A DNA stretch of 64,000 bases from Elizabethkingia sp. YR214 (lineage in GTDB: Bacteria > Bacteroidota > Bacteroidia > Flavobacteriales > Weeksellaceae): contig NZ_QBUH01000006.1 of assembly GCF_003058195.1 (NCBI RefSeq), positions 62,001 through 126,000 of the forward strand, given 5' to 3'. The notes under the pieces were generated by a model. The model did not search any database. It had not been told where the DNA came from and was given only the letters and a program-made list of their open reading frames with translations. The position numbers and the translations under genes were made by a program. How positions within the stretch are numbered: position 1 is the stretch's first letter; each line of letters opens with the position of its first letter. This document shows positions 53,452-62,220 of this stretch, piece after piece.

Positions 53452-53483
53452 TTTGGTCTAAGAAATAAAATCAACTATCTTTG
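53452..53483 (+). promoter_or_regulatory. Consensus promoter at the right end of the island, reading outward
   Basis: TTTG (53452-53455... the triad TTTG), 20-bp spacer, TATCTTTG (53476-53483). In the integrated state it reads across the att repeat toward hsdR; in an excised circle it would read across the joined att site toward the excisionase and integrase genes. Confidence 0.6.
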
Positions 53484-53573
53484 AAACAGTTTATTACGGT
53501 TAAATTTATCGTGTGACTCATTTGTCCCTCGAAAATCATAACAAACTAATAAACAATGGTTTAAAATGAGCTC

Positions 53574-53591
53574 TAAGTTTTGTATCGGGAA
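53574..53591 (+). repeat. attR: Right attachment-site core (displaced mnmE end)
   Basis: Identical to 42962-42979. Read in the mnmE frame, the sequence gives KFCIGK and a stop (AAG TAA), confirming descent from an mnmE 3' end. Confidence 0.8.
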
Positions 53592-53667
53592 GTAAAAACT
53601 ACTTCTAAACAAGAAAACATATCAATTTCTACTATATCACTGCCAGCATATATAGTAATTAATTGCC

Positions 53668-53675
53668 TATATTTG
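53668..53675 (+). promoter_or_regulatory. Promoter -7 element (TATATTTG) for the hsd operon
   Basis: A perfect TAnnTTTG match 23 bp before the hsdR ATG. Confidence 0.6.
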
Positions 53676-53697
53676 GGAAGATTTAGGCATTAGTTCA

Positions 53698-56600
53698 ATG
53701 ACACGAGAAAACCACATAGAAGAAAGTCTCATTACTAAACTTTCAGATTTAAAATATATTTACCGACAAGATATTCGAGATAAAGAAAGTCTTGAAAAAA
53801 ACTTTCGTGAAAAATTTGAAGCTCTAAACCGTGTGAGGCTAAGTGAAGCTGAGTTTGCAAGATTAAGAGACGAAATTGTAAATCCTGATGTTTTTGCAGC
53901 GTCCAAATTATTGCGTGAACAGCAATATTTCCAACGTGAAGATGGAACACCACTTCACTACACATTAGTGAATATTAAGGATTGGTGCAAAAATGAATTT
54001 GAAGTAATCAATCAACTGAGAATGGATACCGATAATAGTAACCATCGCTATGATGTTATTATTTTGATTAATGGTATTCCTGTAGTTCAGATTGAATTGA
54101 AAACTCTGGACATTACCCCAAGAAAGGCAATGCAGCAAATTGTTGATTATAAAAATGATCCTGGAAATGGCTATACCAATTCCCTTCTTTGTTTTATGCA
54201 ACTATTCATTGTCAGTAATAAAACCAATACTTATTATTTTTCGAATAATAGAAATCAGCATTTTGCATTTAATGCGGATGAACAATTTCTTCCTGTTTAT
54301 CAATTTGCTGATGAAAATAATAAAAAGATCACCCACTTAGATGATTTTTCAGATAAGTTTTTATCTAAATGTACACTGGGTGAAATGATTAGTAAATATA
54401 TGGTGTTGGTAGAAAGCGAACAAAAGCTTTTAGTAATGCGTCCCTATCAGATTTATGCTGTAAAAGCTATTGTAAACTGTATCGAACAAAACCGTGGCAA
54501 TGGCTATATCTGGCATACCACCGGAAGTGGAAAAACACTTACATCTTTCAAAGCTTCTACACTGCTGAAAGACAATCGGGACGTTGAAAAGTGTCTGTTT
54601 GTAGTGGACAGAAAAGATCTTGACAGACAAACCCGTGAAGAGTTCAATAAATTTCAGGAAGGCAGTGTAGAAGAAAATACCAATACCGAAACTCTGGTAA
54701 GGCGTCTACTTTCTACAGACTATTCTGATAAGGTAATCGTAACCACCATTCAAAAATTGGGTTTGGCGCTTGATGGAAATTTCAGAAAAGAAAACGGACA
54801 AACCTATAAAGAGCGATTAGAACCTTTAAAAAATAAAAGAATTGTTTTCATTTTCGACGAATGCCATCGCTCACAATTTGGAGACAACCACAAAGCCATA
54901 AAAGAATTCTTTCCGAATGCGCAATTATTTGGTTTTACAGGAACGCCGATTTTTGATGACAATGCCATATACAAAAAGGTAGATGGCGAATTTGCTTCCT
55001 ATAAAACAACAAAGGATATTTTCCAAAAACAACTACACGCCTATACCATTACCCATGCCATAGACGACAGAAACGTATTGCGTTTTCATATAGATTACTT
55101 CAAAGGACAAGGCAACATCAATCCAAATCCCGGTGAAGGTATTGCACAGCAAGCCGTAGCAGAAGCTATCCTTGAGAAACACGATTCTGCAACGCATTAC
55201 AAAAGATTCAATGCCGTTCTTGCAACAGCATCCATCAACAATGCGATTGAATATTATAATCTTTTCAAAACGTTACAAAAAAATAAAAAAGCAGAAAATC
55301 CGGATTATGTTCCGTTAAATATTGCCTGCGTTTTTTCTCCGCCTACACAGGCATTGGCAAAAAACAGTGATCAGAAAAATATTGCCGACATCAGACAATT
55401 ACAGGAAGATCTGGAACAGGAAAAAGCAGACAATCAGGTCAATCCGGAAGAAAAGAAAAAAGCATTGACAACAATTATTGCTGACTATAACAAGCAATAC
55501 GGAACCAATCACACCATCAACGAATTCGACAGCTATTATCAGGACATACAGCAACGTGTAAAAGATCATAAATACAGCAATGCAGACTATCCGCATCAGA
55601 ACAAGATCGATATACTGATTGTTGTCGATATGCTTCTGACAGGTTTTGATTCCAAATACCTCAACACCCTGTATGTAGATAAAAATCTGAAACATCACGG
55701 ACTGATACAGGCTTTTTCCCGAACAAACAGAGTACTGAATGACACCAAGCCTTACGGCAATATTCTGGATTTTCGTTCGCAACAACAACAGGTTGACGAA
55801 GCCATTATGCTGTTTTCAGGTGAAGATAACGAAAAATCAAGAGAAATCTGGCTGGTAGATCCGGCTCCGATAATTATAGAAAAATACCAAAAAGCTGTAG
55901 AAGCAATGGGTATTTTTATGGAAAGTCACAATTTAGTTCGCGAACCGCAAGAAGTATACAACCTGAGAGGCGATGCAGCCCGCGTTAATTTTGTAAAAAC
56001 ATTTAAAGAAGTACAACGACTGCGCACACAGCTCGATCAGTACACCGATTTGAATAACGAGCAAAAAGATTTAATCGAAAAAATACTGCCCGAAGATACC
56101 CTGCGTTCTTACCGCAGTTCGTATCTGGAAACAGCCAAACAGCTAAAAGAAATACAGGAAAAAGAAGGCGAAAATGCATCTTTGGGCATACAGCAACTGG
56201 ATTTTGAATTTGTATTATTTGCTTCTGCACTTATTGATTACGACTATATCATGGGATTGATTGCAGACAACACCAATCCAAAGTCTAAAAAGCAAAAAAT
56301 GAGCAAAGAGCAATTGATAAAATTGCTAAGCTCCAGCTCCACTCTGATGGATGAAAAAGAAGATCTGACCGATTATATCAACCAACTAGACTGGGACAAC
56401 GGACAGGACGAAAAGCAGCTAAAACAAGGCTACGAAACCTTTAAAACAGAAAAAAACGAAAAAGAACTGGCAGACATCGCTCAAAAGCACGGTTTGGAAA
56501 CCACATCTTTAAAAGCCTTTACAGACAACATTACCAGCCGAATGATTTTTGATGGCGAAAAACTAACAGACCTGTTAGAACCATTGGAACTAAGCTGGAA

Positions 56601-56703
56601 AGAACGCCGTGTGAAAGAACTGGCGCTAATGGAAGACCTTATACCGCAACTAAAAAAATTAGCCCAGGGACGGGAAATATCAGGATTAACAGCATATGAA
56701 TAA
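53698..56703 (+). CDS. hsdR: Type I restriction enzyme, R (motor-nuclease) subunit
   Basis: 1001 residues. Nuclease domain with D119 and E133-L-K135 (RYDVIILINGIPVVQIELK). SF2 translocase: Walker A HTTGSGKT (273-280), DECH box in IFDECHRSQFG, motif III GFTGTP, and later VDMLLTGFDSKYLNTLYVD and QAFSRTNR. The C-terminal part (about 770-1001) is helical and binds the methylase core. It drives DNA translocation and cuts unmodified DNA. The last 8 bp overlap hsdS. Confidence 0.95.
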   Translation: MTRENHIEESLITKLSDLKYIYRQDIRDKESLEKNFREKFEALNRVRLSEAEFARLRDEIVNPDVFAASKLLREQQYFQREDGTPLHYTLVNIKDWCKNEFEVINQLRMDTDNSNHRYDVIILINGIPVVQIELKTLDITPRKAMQQIVDYKNDPGNGYTNSLLCFMQLFIVSNKTNTYYFSNNRNQHFAFNADEQFLPVYQFADENNKKITHLDDFSDKFLSKCTLGEMISKYMVLVESEQKLLVMRPYQIYAVKAIVNCIEQNRGNGYIWHTTGSGKTLTSFKASTLLKDNRDVEKCLFVVDRKDLDRQTREEFNKFQEGSVEENTNTETLVRRLLSTDYSDKVIVTTIQKLGLALDGNFRKENGQTYKERLEPLKNKRIVFIFDECHRSQFGDNHKAIKEFFPNAQLFGFTGTPIFDDNAIYKKVDGEFASYKTTKDIFQKQLHAYTITHAIDDRNVLRFHIDYFKGQGNINPNPGEGIAQQAVAEAILEKHDSATHYKRFNAVLATASINNAIEYYNLFKTLQKNKKAENPDYVPLNIACVFSPPTQALAKNSDQKNIADIRQLQEDLEQEKADNQVNPEEKKKALTTIIADYNKQYGTNHTINEFDSYYQDIQQRVKDHKYSNADYPHQNKIDILIVVDMLLTGFDSKYLNTLYVDKNLKHHGLIQAFSRTNRVLNDTKPYGNILDFRSQQQQVDEAIMLFSGEDNEKSREIWLVDPAPIIIEKYQKAVEAMGIFMESHNLVREPQEVYNLRGDAARVNFVKTFKEVQRLRTQLDQYTDLNNEQKDLIEKILPEDTLRSYRSSYLETAKQLKEIQEKEGENASLGIQQLDFEFVLFASALIDYDYIMGLIADNTNPKSKKQKMSKEQLIKLLSSSSTLMDEKEDLTDYINQLDWDNGQDEKQLKQGYETFKTEKNEKELADIAQKHGLETTSLKAFTDNITSRMIFDGEKLTDLLEPLELSWKERRVKELALMEDLIPQLKKLAQGREISGLTAYE

Positions 56704-57883
56704 GACAGAAAATAAATTGGTGCCGGAGTTGCGATTTCCTGAATTTATAAATGATGGAGAATGGAAAAAAACAGAATTAGATAAGCTAGCCCATAGTATT
56801 TCATCCGGAAAAGATAAAAATTCAATCGAAGGAAAATATAAGCTTTATGGTTCAACAGGAATAATTGGAACATCAAACATCTCTAGTTATAATGGCAAAT
56901 TTATTCTAGTAGCTCGAGTAGGTGCAAATGCTGGCTTATTGAATAAAGTTAGCGGAAATTTTGGAGTTACTGATAATACTTTGGTAATTGATTTAAAAAA
57001 ACTGAATATTATTGATTTTATTTTCTATTCTCTTGAAAAAACGAAATTAAATAATTTAGTTTTTGGCTCTGGTCAGCCACTAATTACTGGAAGTCAACTA
57101 AAAAATTTAAAATTATTTTTGCCAAATTCTGAAAAAGAACAACAAAAAATAGCCGATTGTTTATCATCTTTAGACGGAGTAATTAGCATCCATAACGATA
57201 AATTAGAAGCCCTTAAAAATCATAAAAAAGGATTATTACAAAATCTATTTCCACAAGAAGGCGAAACGGTTCCTAAATATCGTTTTCCGGAATTTAAAAA
57301 TGATAGAGAATGGGAAGAAAAAGAATTAAATGAATTAGGAAAATTAATTAATGGACTTACTTATAGTCCAAATGATGTTAGAGAAAAAGGATTATTAGTT
57401 TTACGTTCTTCTAATGTTCAAAACGGGTTGATTGATTTAAAAGACTGTGTTTATGTCAGAACTGATATTAAGGGGGCAAATCTTTCTCAACCAAATGATA
57501 TTTTAGTATGTGTAAGAAATGGCTCAAAAGCTTTAATTGGAAAAAACGCAATGATACCTAAAAAGTTACCAATAGCAACTCACGGTACTTTCATGACTGT
57601 TTTCAGAGCAAAAAATCCATACTTTGCCTTTCAACTATTTCAAACTGTTTTTTATGAAAAACAAGTTAGTGGTGATTTAGGAGCCACAATAAACTCGATC
57701 AACGGAAAGAATTTTCTTAAATACGTCTTTCCTGTTCCTAAAAATCCAAAAGAACAACAAAAAATCGCAGACTGTTTATCAGAAGTAGACAACCTGATCA
57801 CTGCACAAGCTGACAAGATAGAACAACTAAAAGCCCATAAAAAAGGATTAATGCAACGATTGTTTCCACAGCTAAAAGCATAA
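56696..57883 (+). CDS. hsdS: Type I restriction enzyme, S (specificity) subunit
   Basis: 395 residues with clear twofold repeat: RFPEF-x-NDGEW...TRD1...KEQQKIADCLSSLDGVI, KNHKKGLLQNLFP, then RFPEFKNDREW...TRD2...KEQQKIADCLSEVDNLI, KAHKKGLMQRLFP. The repeated helices are near-identical also in DNA (AAAGAACAACAAAAAAT twice), a setting that lets recognition domains be exchanged by recombination. It sets the sequence bound by the enzyme. Four bases before the PrrC-like gene. Confidence 0.93.
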   Translation: MNKTENKLVPELRFPEFINDGEWKKTELDKLAHSISSGKDKNSIEGKYKLYGSTGIIGTSNISSYNGKFILVARVGANAGLLNKVSGNFGVTDNTLVIDLKKLNIIDFIFYSLEKTKLNNLVFGSGQPLITGSQLKNLKLFLPNSEKEQQKIADCLSSLDGVISIHNDKLEALKNHKKGLLQNLFPQEGETVPKYRFPEFKNDREWEEKELNELGKLINGLTYSPNDVREKGLLVLRSSNVQNGLIDLKDCVYVRTDIKGANLSQPNDILVCVRNGSKALIGKNAMIPKKLPIATHGTFMTVFRAKNPYFAFQLFQTVFYEKQVSGDLGATINSINGKNFLKYVFPVPKNPKEQQKIADCLSEVDNLITAQADKIEQLKAHKKGLMQRLFPQLKA

Positions 57884-57886
57884 TGT

Positions 57887-59035
57887 ATGAGTAATACGCC
57901 CAAAACAATTCATTTTCCGGATCTGCAAAAACTGGTTACCCGCCTCAGGGACGAACTGAACGATCAATTTTTTGTATTGCTCTATGCCTACAACGGTACG
58001 GGTAAGACCCGAATTTCGATGGCTTTTAAAGATTTTGCAAAAAAAAGAAAAAAAAATCCGGGAGCAGACACTTTGTACTTCAATGCTTTTACAGAAGACC
58101 TGTTTTCGTGGGACAATGACCTGACAAACGATACCGAAAGAGTTTTAAAAATAAATGCCAACTCTAAATTCTTCAACGGATTCAAAGAGCTGGCACTCGA
58201 AGAAAAAATATTTGCCTATCTGGAACGGTATGCCGAATTTGATTTCAGAATAGACTATGACGATTATAAAGTCATTTTCAGTAAAACAATCAAAAACCCG
58301 GCGTATCGAGCAGGTTCGGGCACACCCGAAACAATAGTACAAGACCATATAAAAATTTCAAGAGGAGAAGAAAACATATTTATCTGGTGTATTTTTCTAT
58401 CCATCTGCGAACTGGTTGTTGAAAATGCCGAAGCCTATGAATGGGTAAAATATGTTTATATAGACGATCCCATCTCCTCCTTGGACGACAATAATGCCAT
58501 TGCCGTGGCAAGCGATCTGGCACAGTTACTAAAAAAAGGGAAAGACCGCATAAGAACTGTAATCTCATCACACCACGCTCTATTTTTCAACGTGATGTGT
58601 AATGAGCTGAAACAATTAAAATGCAAGCGTTATTTCCTGCACAAAAATGGTTTGGATGGGCACACATTAAGACCAACAGATGACACACCATTCTTCCATC
58701 ACGTGGCCATTTTAAGCGAGCTTAAAACGGTAAGAGATTCGGAAGCCATAAACACTTACCATTTCAATATGCTCCGTAGTATTTTGGAAAAAACAGCTAC
58801 CTTTTTCGGTTTCGATGATTTTTCAAAATGCATATACGGAGTTGAGGACGACGTTCTATATGGCAGAGCATTGAACCTGCTAAGCCATGGCAAATACTCT
58901 ATCTACGAGCCTGTAGAAATGGGGAAAGACAACAAAGAATTATTTATAAGAATTTTAGACGCTTTTCTGGATAAATACAAATTTGATTTACCGGAATTGC
59001 TCATTGAACAACCTACAAACGCAAGTCAAGAATAA
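57887..59035 (+). CDS. prrC: PrrC-like anticodon nuclease
   Basis: 382 residues, close to PrrC (396). ATPase half: YNGTGKTR (35-42), signature SRGEEN (158-163), Walker B YIDDPISSLDD (191-201), SSHH (227-230). C-terminal nuclease half has R297, E301 and H334 (MLRSILEKT ... LLSHGKYS), matching the Arg-x3-Glu and His ~36 later of the PrrC catalytic triad. PrrC lies dormant inside a type I restriction complex and cuts tRNA-Lys in the anticodon loop when a phage blocks restriction. Here too it sits inside an hsd operon; stop/start with hsdM overlap (TAATG). Confidence 0.85.
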   Translation: MSNTPKTIHFPDLQKLVTRLRDELNDQFFVLLYAYNGTGKTRISMAFKDFAKKRKKNPGADTLYFNAFTEDLFSWDNDLTNDTERVLKINANSKFFNGFKELALEEKIFAYLERYAEFDFRIDYDDYKVIFSKTIKNPAYRAGSGTPETIVQDHIKISRGEENIFIWCIFLSICELVVENAEAYEWVKYVYIDDPISSLDDNNAIAVASDLAQLLKKGKDRIRTVISSHHALFFNVMCNELKQLKCKRYFLHKNGLDGHTLRPTDDTPFFHHVAILSELKTVRDSEAINTYHFNMLRSILEKTATFFGFDDFSKCIYGVEDDVLYGRALNLLSHGKYSIYEPVEMGKDNKELFIRILDAFLDKYKFDLPELLIEQPTNASQE

Positions 59036-60654
59036 TGACAAGAGATGAACAACAAAAGTTAGGGAAAACCCTTTGGGAAATAGCAGACCAGTTACGAGGA
59101 GCGATGAATGCGGATGATTTTCGTGATTATATGCTTTCATTCCTTTTCCTGCGTTATCTATCAGATAACTACGAAGCCTCTGCAAAAAAAGAATTAGGAC
59201 CAGACTACCCGCAATTGCCGAAAGACGACCACCGCACGGCTTTATCTGTATGGTACAAAAATAATCCGGATGACGTTAGCGAATTCGAAAAACAAATGCG
59301 CCGCAAAGTGCATTATGTAATAGAGCCCGACTATTTATGGAGCAATATTGCCGAAATGGCAAGAACGCATAATGGAGAATTGATTAAAATACTAGGAAAA
59401 GGATTCAAATTTATTGAGAACGAGTCTTTTGAAGGAAATTTTCAAGGATTATTTTCTGAAATTAATCTAAACTCTGAAAAATTAGGAAAAAACGATACCG
59501 AAAGAAATAAAAAGCTATGCACTATCATCACAAAAATATCGGAAGGGATTGCCAAATTCTCGACTAAGACCGATATTTTAGGAGATGCTTACGAGTATCT
59601 GATAGGTCAATTTGCAGCAGGATCCGGTAAAAAAGCGGGTGAATTTTATACTCCGCAACCAATTTCGGAAATCCTTTCAAAAATCGTAATTCTGGACAGT
59701 CAGGATCCTAAAACAGGACCTAAAAACAAACTGGATAAAATTCTTGACTTTGCCTGTGGTTCAGGCTCCTTATTGCTCAACGTAAAAAAACAATTATATG
59801 ATCAGAATAAAGGACAAATAGGCAAAATATACGGGCAGGAAAAAAACATCACTACCTACAACCTTGCCCGGATGAACATGCTTTTGCATGGTGTAAAGGA
59901 TACCGAATTCCAGATTCATCATGGTGACACCTTAGTCAATGACTGGGACATGTTGAATGAAATGAATCCGGCAAAAAAAATGGAATTTGATGCCATCGTA
60001 GCCAATCCGCCATTTAGCCTGAGCTGGGAACCTACTGATACGACATCAGACGATTTCCGATTCAAAAATTATGGTGTTGCTCCAAAGTCTGCAGCCGATT
60101 TTGCATTTCTCCTGCATGGTTTTCATTTCCTGAGTCAGGAAGGCACAATGGCTATTATCCTGCCACATGGTGTTTTATTCCGTGGTGGAGCAGAGCAAAG
60201 AATACGCACAAAACTATTAACAGAAAATAATATAGATACTGTAATTGGTTTGCCCTCCAGTCTGTTCTTCTCTACTGGGATACCTGTTTGCATTCTGATA
60301 CTGAAAAAATGTAAAAAACACGATGATGTACTTTTCATTAATGCCAGTGCAGATGAAAACTTCGAAAAAGGCAAAAGACAAAACCACTTGCGTGAAGAAG
60401 ACATAGAGAAAATCGTAAATACGTATAAAAACCGTCTGGATGAGGATCGTTATTCAAGAAAGGTTTCTATGAGTGAAATTGAAAAGAACGACTACAACCT
60501 GAATATCTCAAGATATGTAAGTACTGCCGTAGCCGAAGAAAAGATTGACCTGAAAGAAGTGCATGAAAACCTGACCGACATCAACAAAAAGATAGAAGAA
60601 GCTACAGAAAAACATAATGCATTTTTGAAAGAATTAGGTTTACCGCCGTTATAA
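59035..60654 (+). CDS. hsdM: Type I restriction enzyme, M (methyltransferase) subunit
   Basis: 539 residues. N-terminal HsdM domain (about 10-140: WEIADQLRGAMNADDFRDYMLSFLFLRYLSDNYE), then methylase: GEFYTPQPISEIL, SAM motif DFACGSGSLLL, NPPFSLSW catalytic motif, ILPHGVLFRGGAE. It methylates adenine to protect the host and forms the core with S. Last gene of the operon. Placing hsdM after hsdR-hsdS-prrC reverses the more familiar M-S-prrC-R order of EcoprrI. Confidence 0.95.
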   Translation: MTRDEQQKLGKTLWEIADQLRGAMNADDFRDYMLSFLFLRYLSDNYEASAKKELGPDYPQLPKDDHRTALSVWYKNNPDDVSEFEKQMRRKVHYVIEPDYLWSNIAEMARTHNGELIKILGKGFKFIENESFEGNFQGLFSEINLNSEKLGKNDTERNKKLCTIITKISEGIAKFSTKTDILGDAYEYLIGQFAAGSGKKAGEFYTPQPISEILSKIVILDSQDPKTGPKNKLDKILDFACGSGSLLLNVKKQLYDQNKGQIGKIYGQEKNITTYNLARMNMLLHGVKDTEFQIHHGDTLVNDWDMLNEMNPAKKMEFDAIVANPPFSLSWEPTDTTSDDFRFKNYGVAPKSAADFAFLLHGFHFLSQEGTMAIILPHGVLFRGGAEQRIRTKLLTENNIDTVIGLPSSLFFSTGIPVCILILKKCKKHDDVLFINASADENFEKGKRQNHLREEDIEKIVNTYKNRLDEDRYSRKVSMSEIEKNDYNLNISRYVSTAVAEEKIDLKEVHENLTDINKKIEEATEKHNAFLKELGLPPL

Positions 60655-60681
60655 GATTTCTTTTCGAAATATGATGAATAC

Positions 60682-60716
60682 AAAAAAGCTCAACATTACT
60701 GTTGAGCTTTTTTATA
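60682..60716. terminator. Bidirectional terminator after hsdM
   Basis: A perfect 13-bp stem (AAAAAAGCTCAAC/GTTGAGCTTTTTT) with a 6-nt loop serves hsdM and the convergent XRE gene. Confidence 0.85.
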
Positions 60717-60733
60717 TTTATATTATTATACGT

Positions 60734-61144
60734 TTATTTCTTATCAATCAGCTTTTCCAGCCTAGCCATTATTTCATCTTTTTCCTTTAGCATACGTTCA
60801 TAAAGTTCCATCTTTTCTTCATGTAACTTCTTTATTTCTTCAATTGGATTTATATTGAAAGTTGGTGTATGTCCCATATTCAAAAAAGCACCATTGTCAA
60901 AAGTATTCGAAATAATATTCACCGCTTGTTCTTCATCAAAATTTTGGATGGCTTCCACAGGAATTTTCAGGACTTCGGCTATTTGTTGTAAAAGAGAGTC
61001 TTCAATCACTTCTTTCTGTTCCAGGAGAGAAACTTTCTTCTGGTTCCAGTCGCCACCAATATCAAAAGCCAAAGCCTCCTGCTTTATGCCCAGCATTTCT
61101 CTAAAGCGTTTCACATTACGACCCTGATGTATTTTGTGTTCCAT
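60734..61144 (-). CDS. XRE-family regulator with coiled-coil tail
   Basis: 136 residues. N-terminal HTH (about 8-65: NVKRFREMLGIKQEALAFDIGGDWNQKKVSLLEQKEVIEDSLLQQIAEVLKIPVEAI), then FDEEQAVNIISNTF with a short linker and a highly charged C-terminal coiled coil (about 102-136, NPIEEIKKLHEEKMELYERMLKEKDEIMARLEKLI). Common in Bacteroidota, where it likely forms a dimer through the coil. Convergent with the hsd operon and divergent from the GIY-YIG gene; it may repress either. Confidence 0.87.
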   Translation of the reverse strand: MEHKIHQGRNVKRFREMLGIKQEALAFDIGGDWNQKKVSLLEQKEVIEDSLLQQIAEVLKIPVEAIQNFDEEQAVNIISNTFDNGAFLNMGHTPTFNINPIEEIKKLHEEKMELYERMLKEKDEIMARLEKLIDKK

Positions 61145-61247
61145 GGCAAGTACCTTTTATAATGAGGTTAAATATAAAAAAATATCTACAAAAACACGCC
61201 CTAAAACCCAACAATTAAATCTATATTTTTTTCATTAAAATGGCTTT

Positions 61248-61261
61248 TACGGTTTACCGTA
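61248..61261. promoter_or_regulatory. Small palindrome in the XRE/GIY-YIG divergent region
   Basis: TACGG-TTTA-CCGTA, a perfect 5-bp inverted repeat, 75 bp before the GIY-YIG start. Could be an operator for the divergent XRE protein. It is short, so chance is possible. Confidence 0.35.
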
Positions 61262-61335
61262 TTGGGCGGAGTGGTGATTTTGGTTATATTTACAGTTAGA
61301 CTATTCAAAAATTAACTTGTAGCATTTAACTATAT

Positions 61336-62184
61336 ATGAGCACCTTCGGAAAAACCATACGATTATTTTTAGTAGACGGAACTGCTAACGGCCTTACAAC
61401 TGCAGAACTCAGCAACTGGACGGGAATAGGTGTAAAAGTACCTCGTATAAAAATCAGAGAATACAGTAATCGACCTGAGTTTCAAAAGCCGGGTGTATAT
61501 ATTCTCATAGGTAAAGGAGAAAATAATGAAGATGCTGCCTATATTGGTGAAGCAGAAGTAATTGCTAATCGCTTATATCAACAAATCGCAGATAAAGATT
61601 TTTGGAATGAGGTTATCTTTTTCGGTAGTAAAGACAAATACCTGAATAAAGCCAGTGTAAAATATCTTGAAAACCGTTTGCACGCATTGGCATTAAATGC
61701 AGGGAGATATTCTATCAATCAGAATACCCCTACCCGTTCTGAATTATCCGAAGCTGAGCAAGCTGAGTTGGAAGAATTTCTTTCTCATGCAAAAGTCCTT
61801 ACAGCCACTTTAGGACATAAATTATTTGAAGCATTGGAAGAAACGGTGGAAGACAATGAAGTACAAAATCAAATATTCTATTGTCGGAACGGAGCCGGAG
61901 CAGAAAGCAAGGGCAGTCCGTCTACAGAAGGTTTTATTGTTTATAAAGACTCTTTATTTATAATTCCGGAGCAACCTTCTTTAGCTGACGGTATTCGCCT
62001 TGAAAGGCAAAAAATGCTGAATGATGGAACCTTAAAAATTGAGAATGATTTTTATAAACTGACCAAAGATTATGTATTTACCTCGCCATCTCGTGCCGCA
62101 TCAGCAACGCTTGCGCGATCAGCAAGCGGACCTTTGGAATGGAAAACGGCTGAAGGTATTCAGTTAAAGTCTTTGGAGGTCTAG
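61336..62184 (+). CDS. GIY-YIG nuclease-family protein with DUF4357
   Basis: 282 residues. GIY-YIG fold (about 55-150): GVYILIGKGENNEDAAYIGEAE, then NRLYQQIADKDFWNEVIFFGSKDKYLNKASVKYLENRL with the catalytic Tyr/Arg/Glu pattern. C-terminal DUF4357 (about 215-280: GFIVYKDSLFIIPEQPSL ... FTSPSRAASATLARSASGPLEWKT). This pairing is common in restriction-linked genomic islands. Its job is unknown; it may cut or modify DNA. The next gene begins 36 bp later, suggesting a shared transcript. Confidence 0.85.
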   Translation: MSTFGKTIRLFLVDGTANGLTTAELSNWTGIGVKVPRIKIREYSNRPEFQKPGVYILIGKGENNEDAAYIGEAEVIANRLYQQIADKDFWNEVIFFGSKDKYLNKASVKYLENRLHALALNAGRYSINQNTPTRSELSEAEQAELEEFLSHAKVLTATLGHKLFEALEETVEDNEVQNQIFYCRNGAGAESKGSPSTEGFIVYKDSLFIIPEQPSLADGIRLERQKMLNDGTLKIENDFYKLTKDYVFTSPSRAASATLARSASGPLEWKTAEGIQLKSLEV

Positions 62185-62220
62185 GATTTAAATTGGGGGA
62201 AACTAATAAAAATTAAAACA

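Larger units (their letters stand above)
42962..53591 (+). mobile_element. Integrative defence island in the 3' end of mnmE
   Basis: Bounded by an 18-bp direct repeat (TAAGTTTTGTATCGGGAA) at 42962-42979 and 53574-53591. The second copy still spells KFCIGK-stop in frame, the displaced mnmE end. Inside, from the left: candidate integrase arm sites, an excisionase-like HTH protein, a tyrosine integrase, and an XRE-led operon of restriction, OLD-like and Septu-like genes. No transfer genes are visible, so it is a mobilisable or simple integrative island. The gene content is distinctly AT-richer than the flanking chromosome. Confidence 0.8.
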
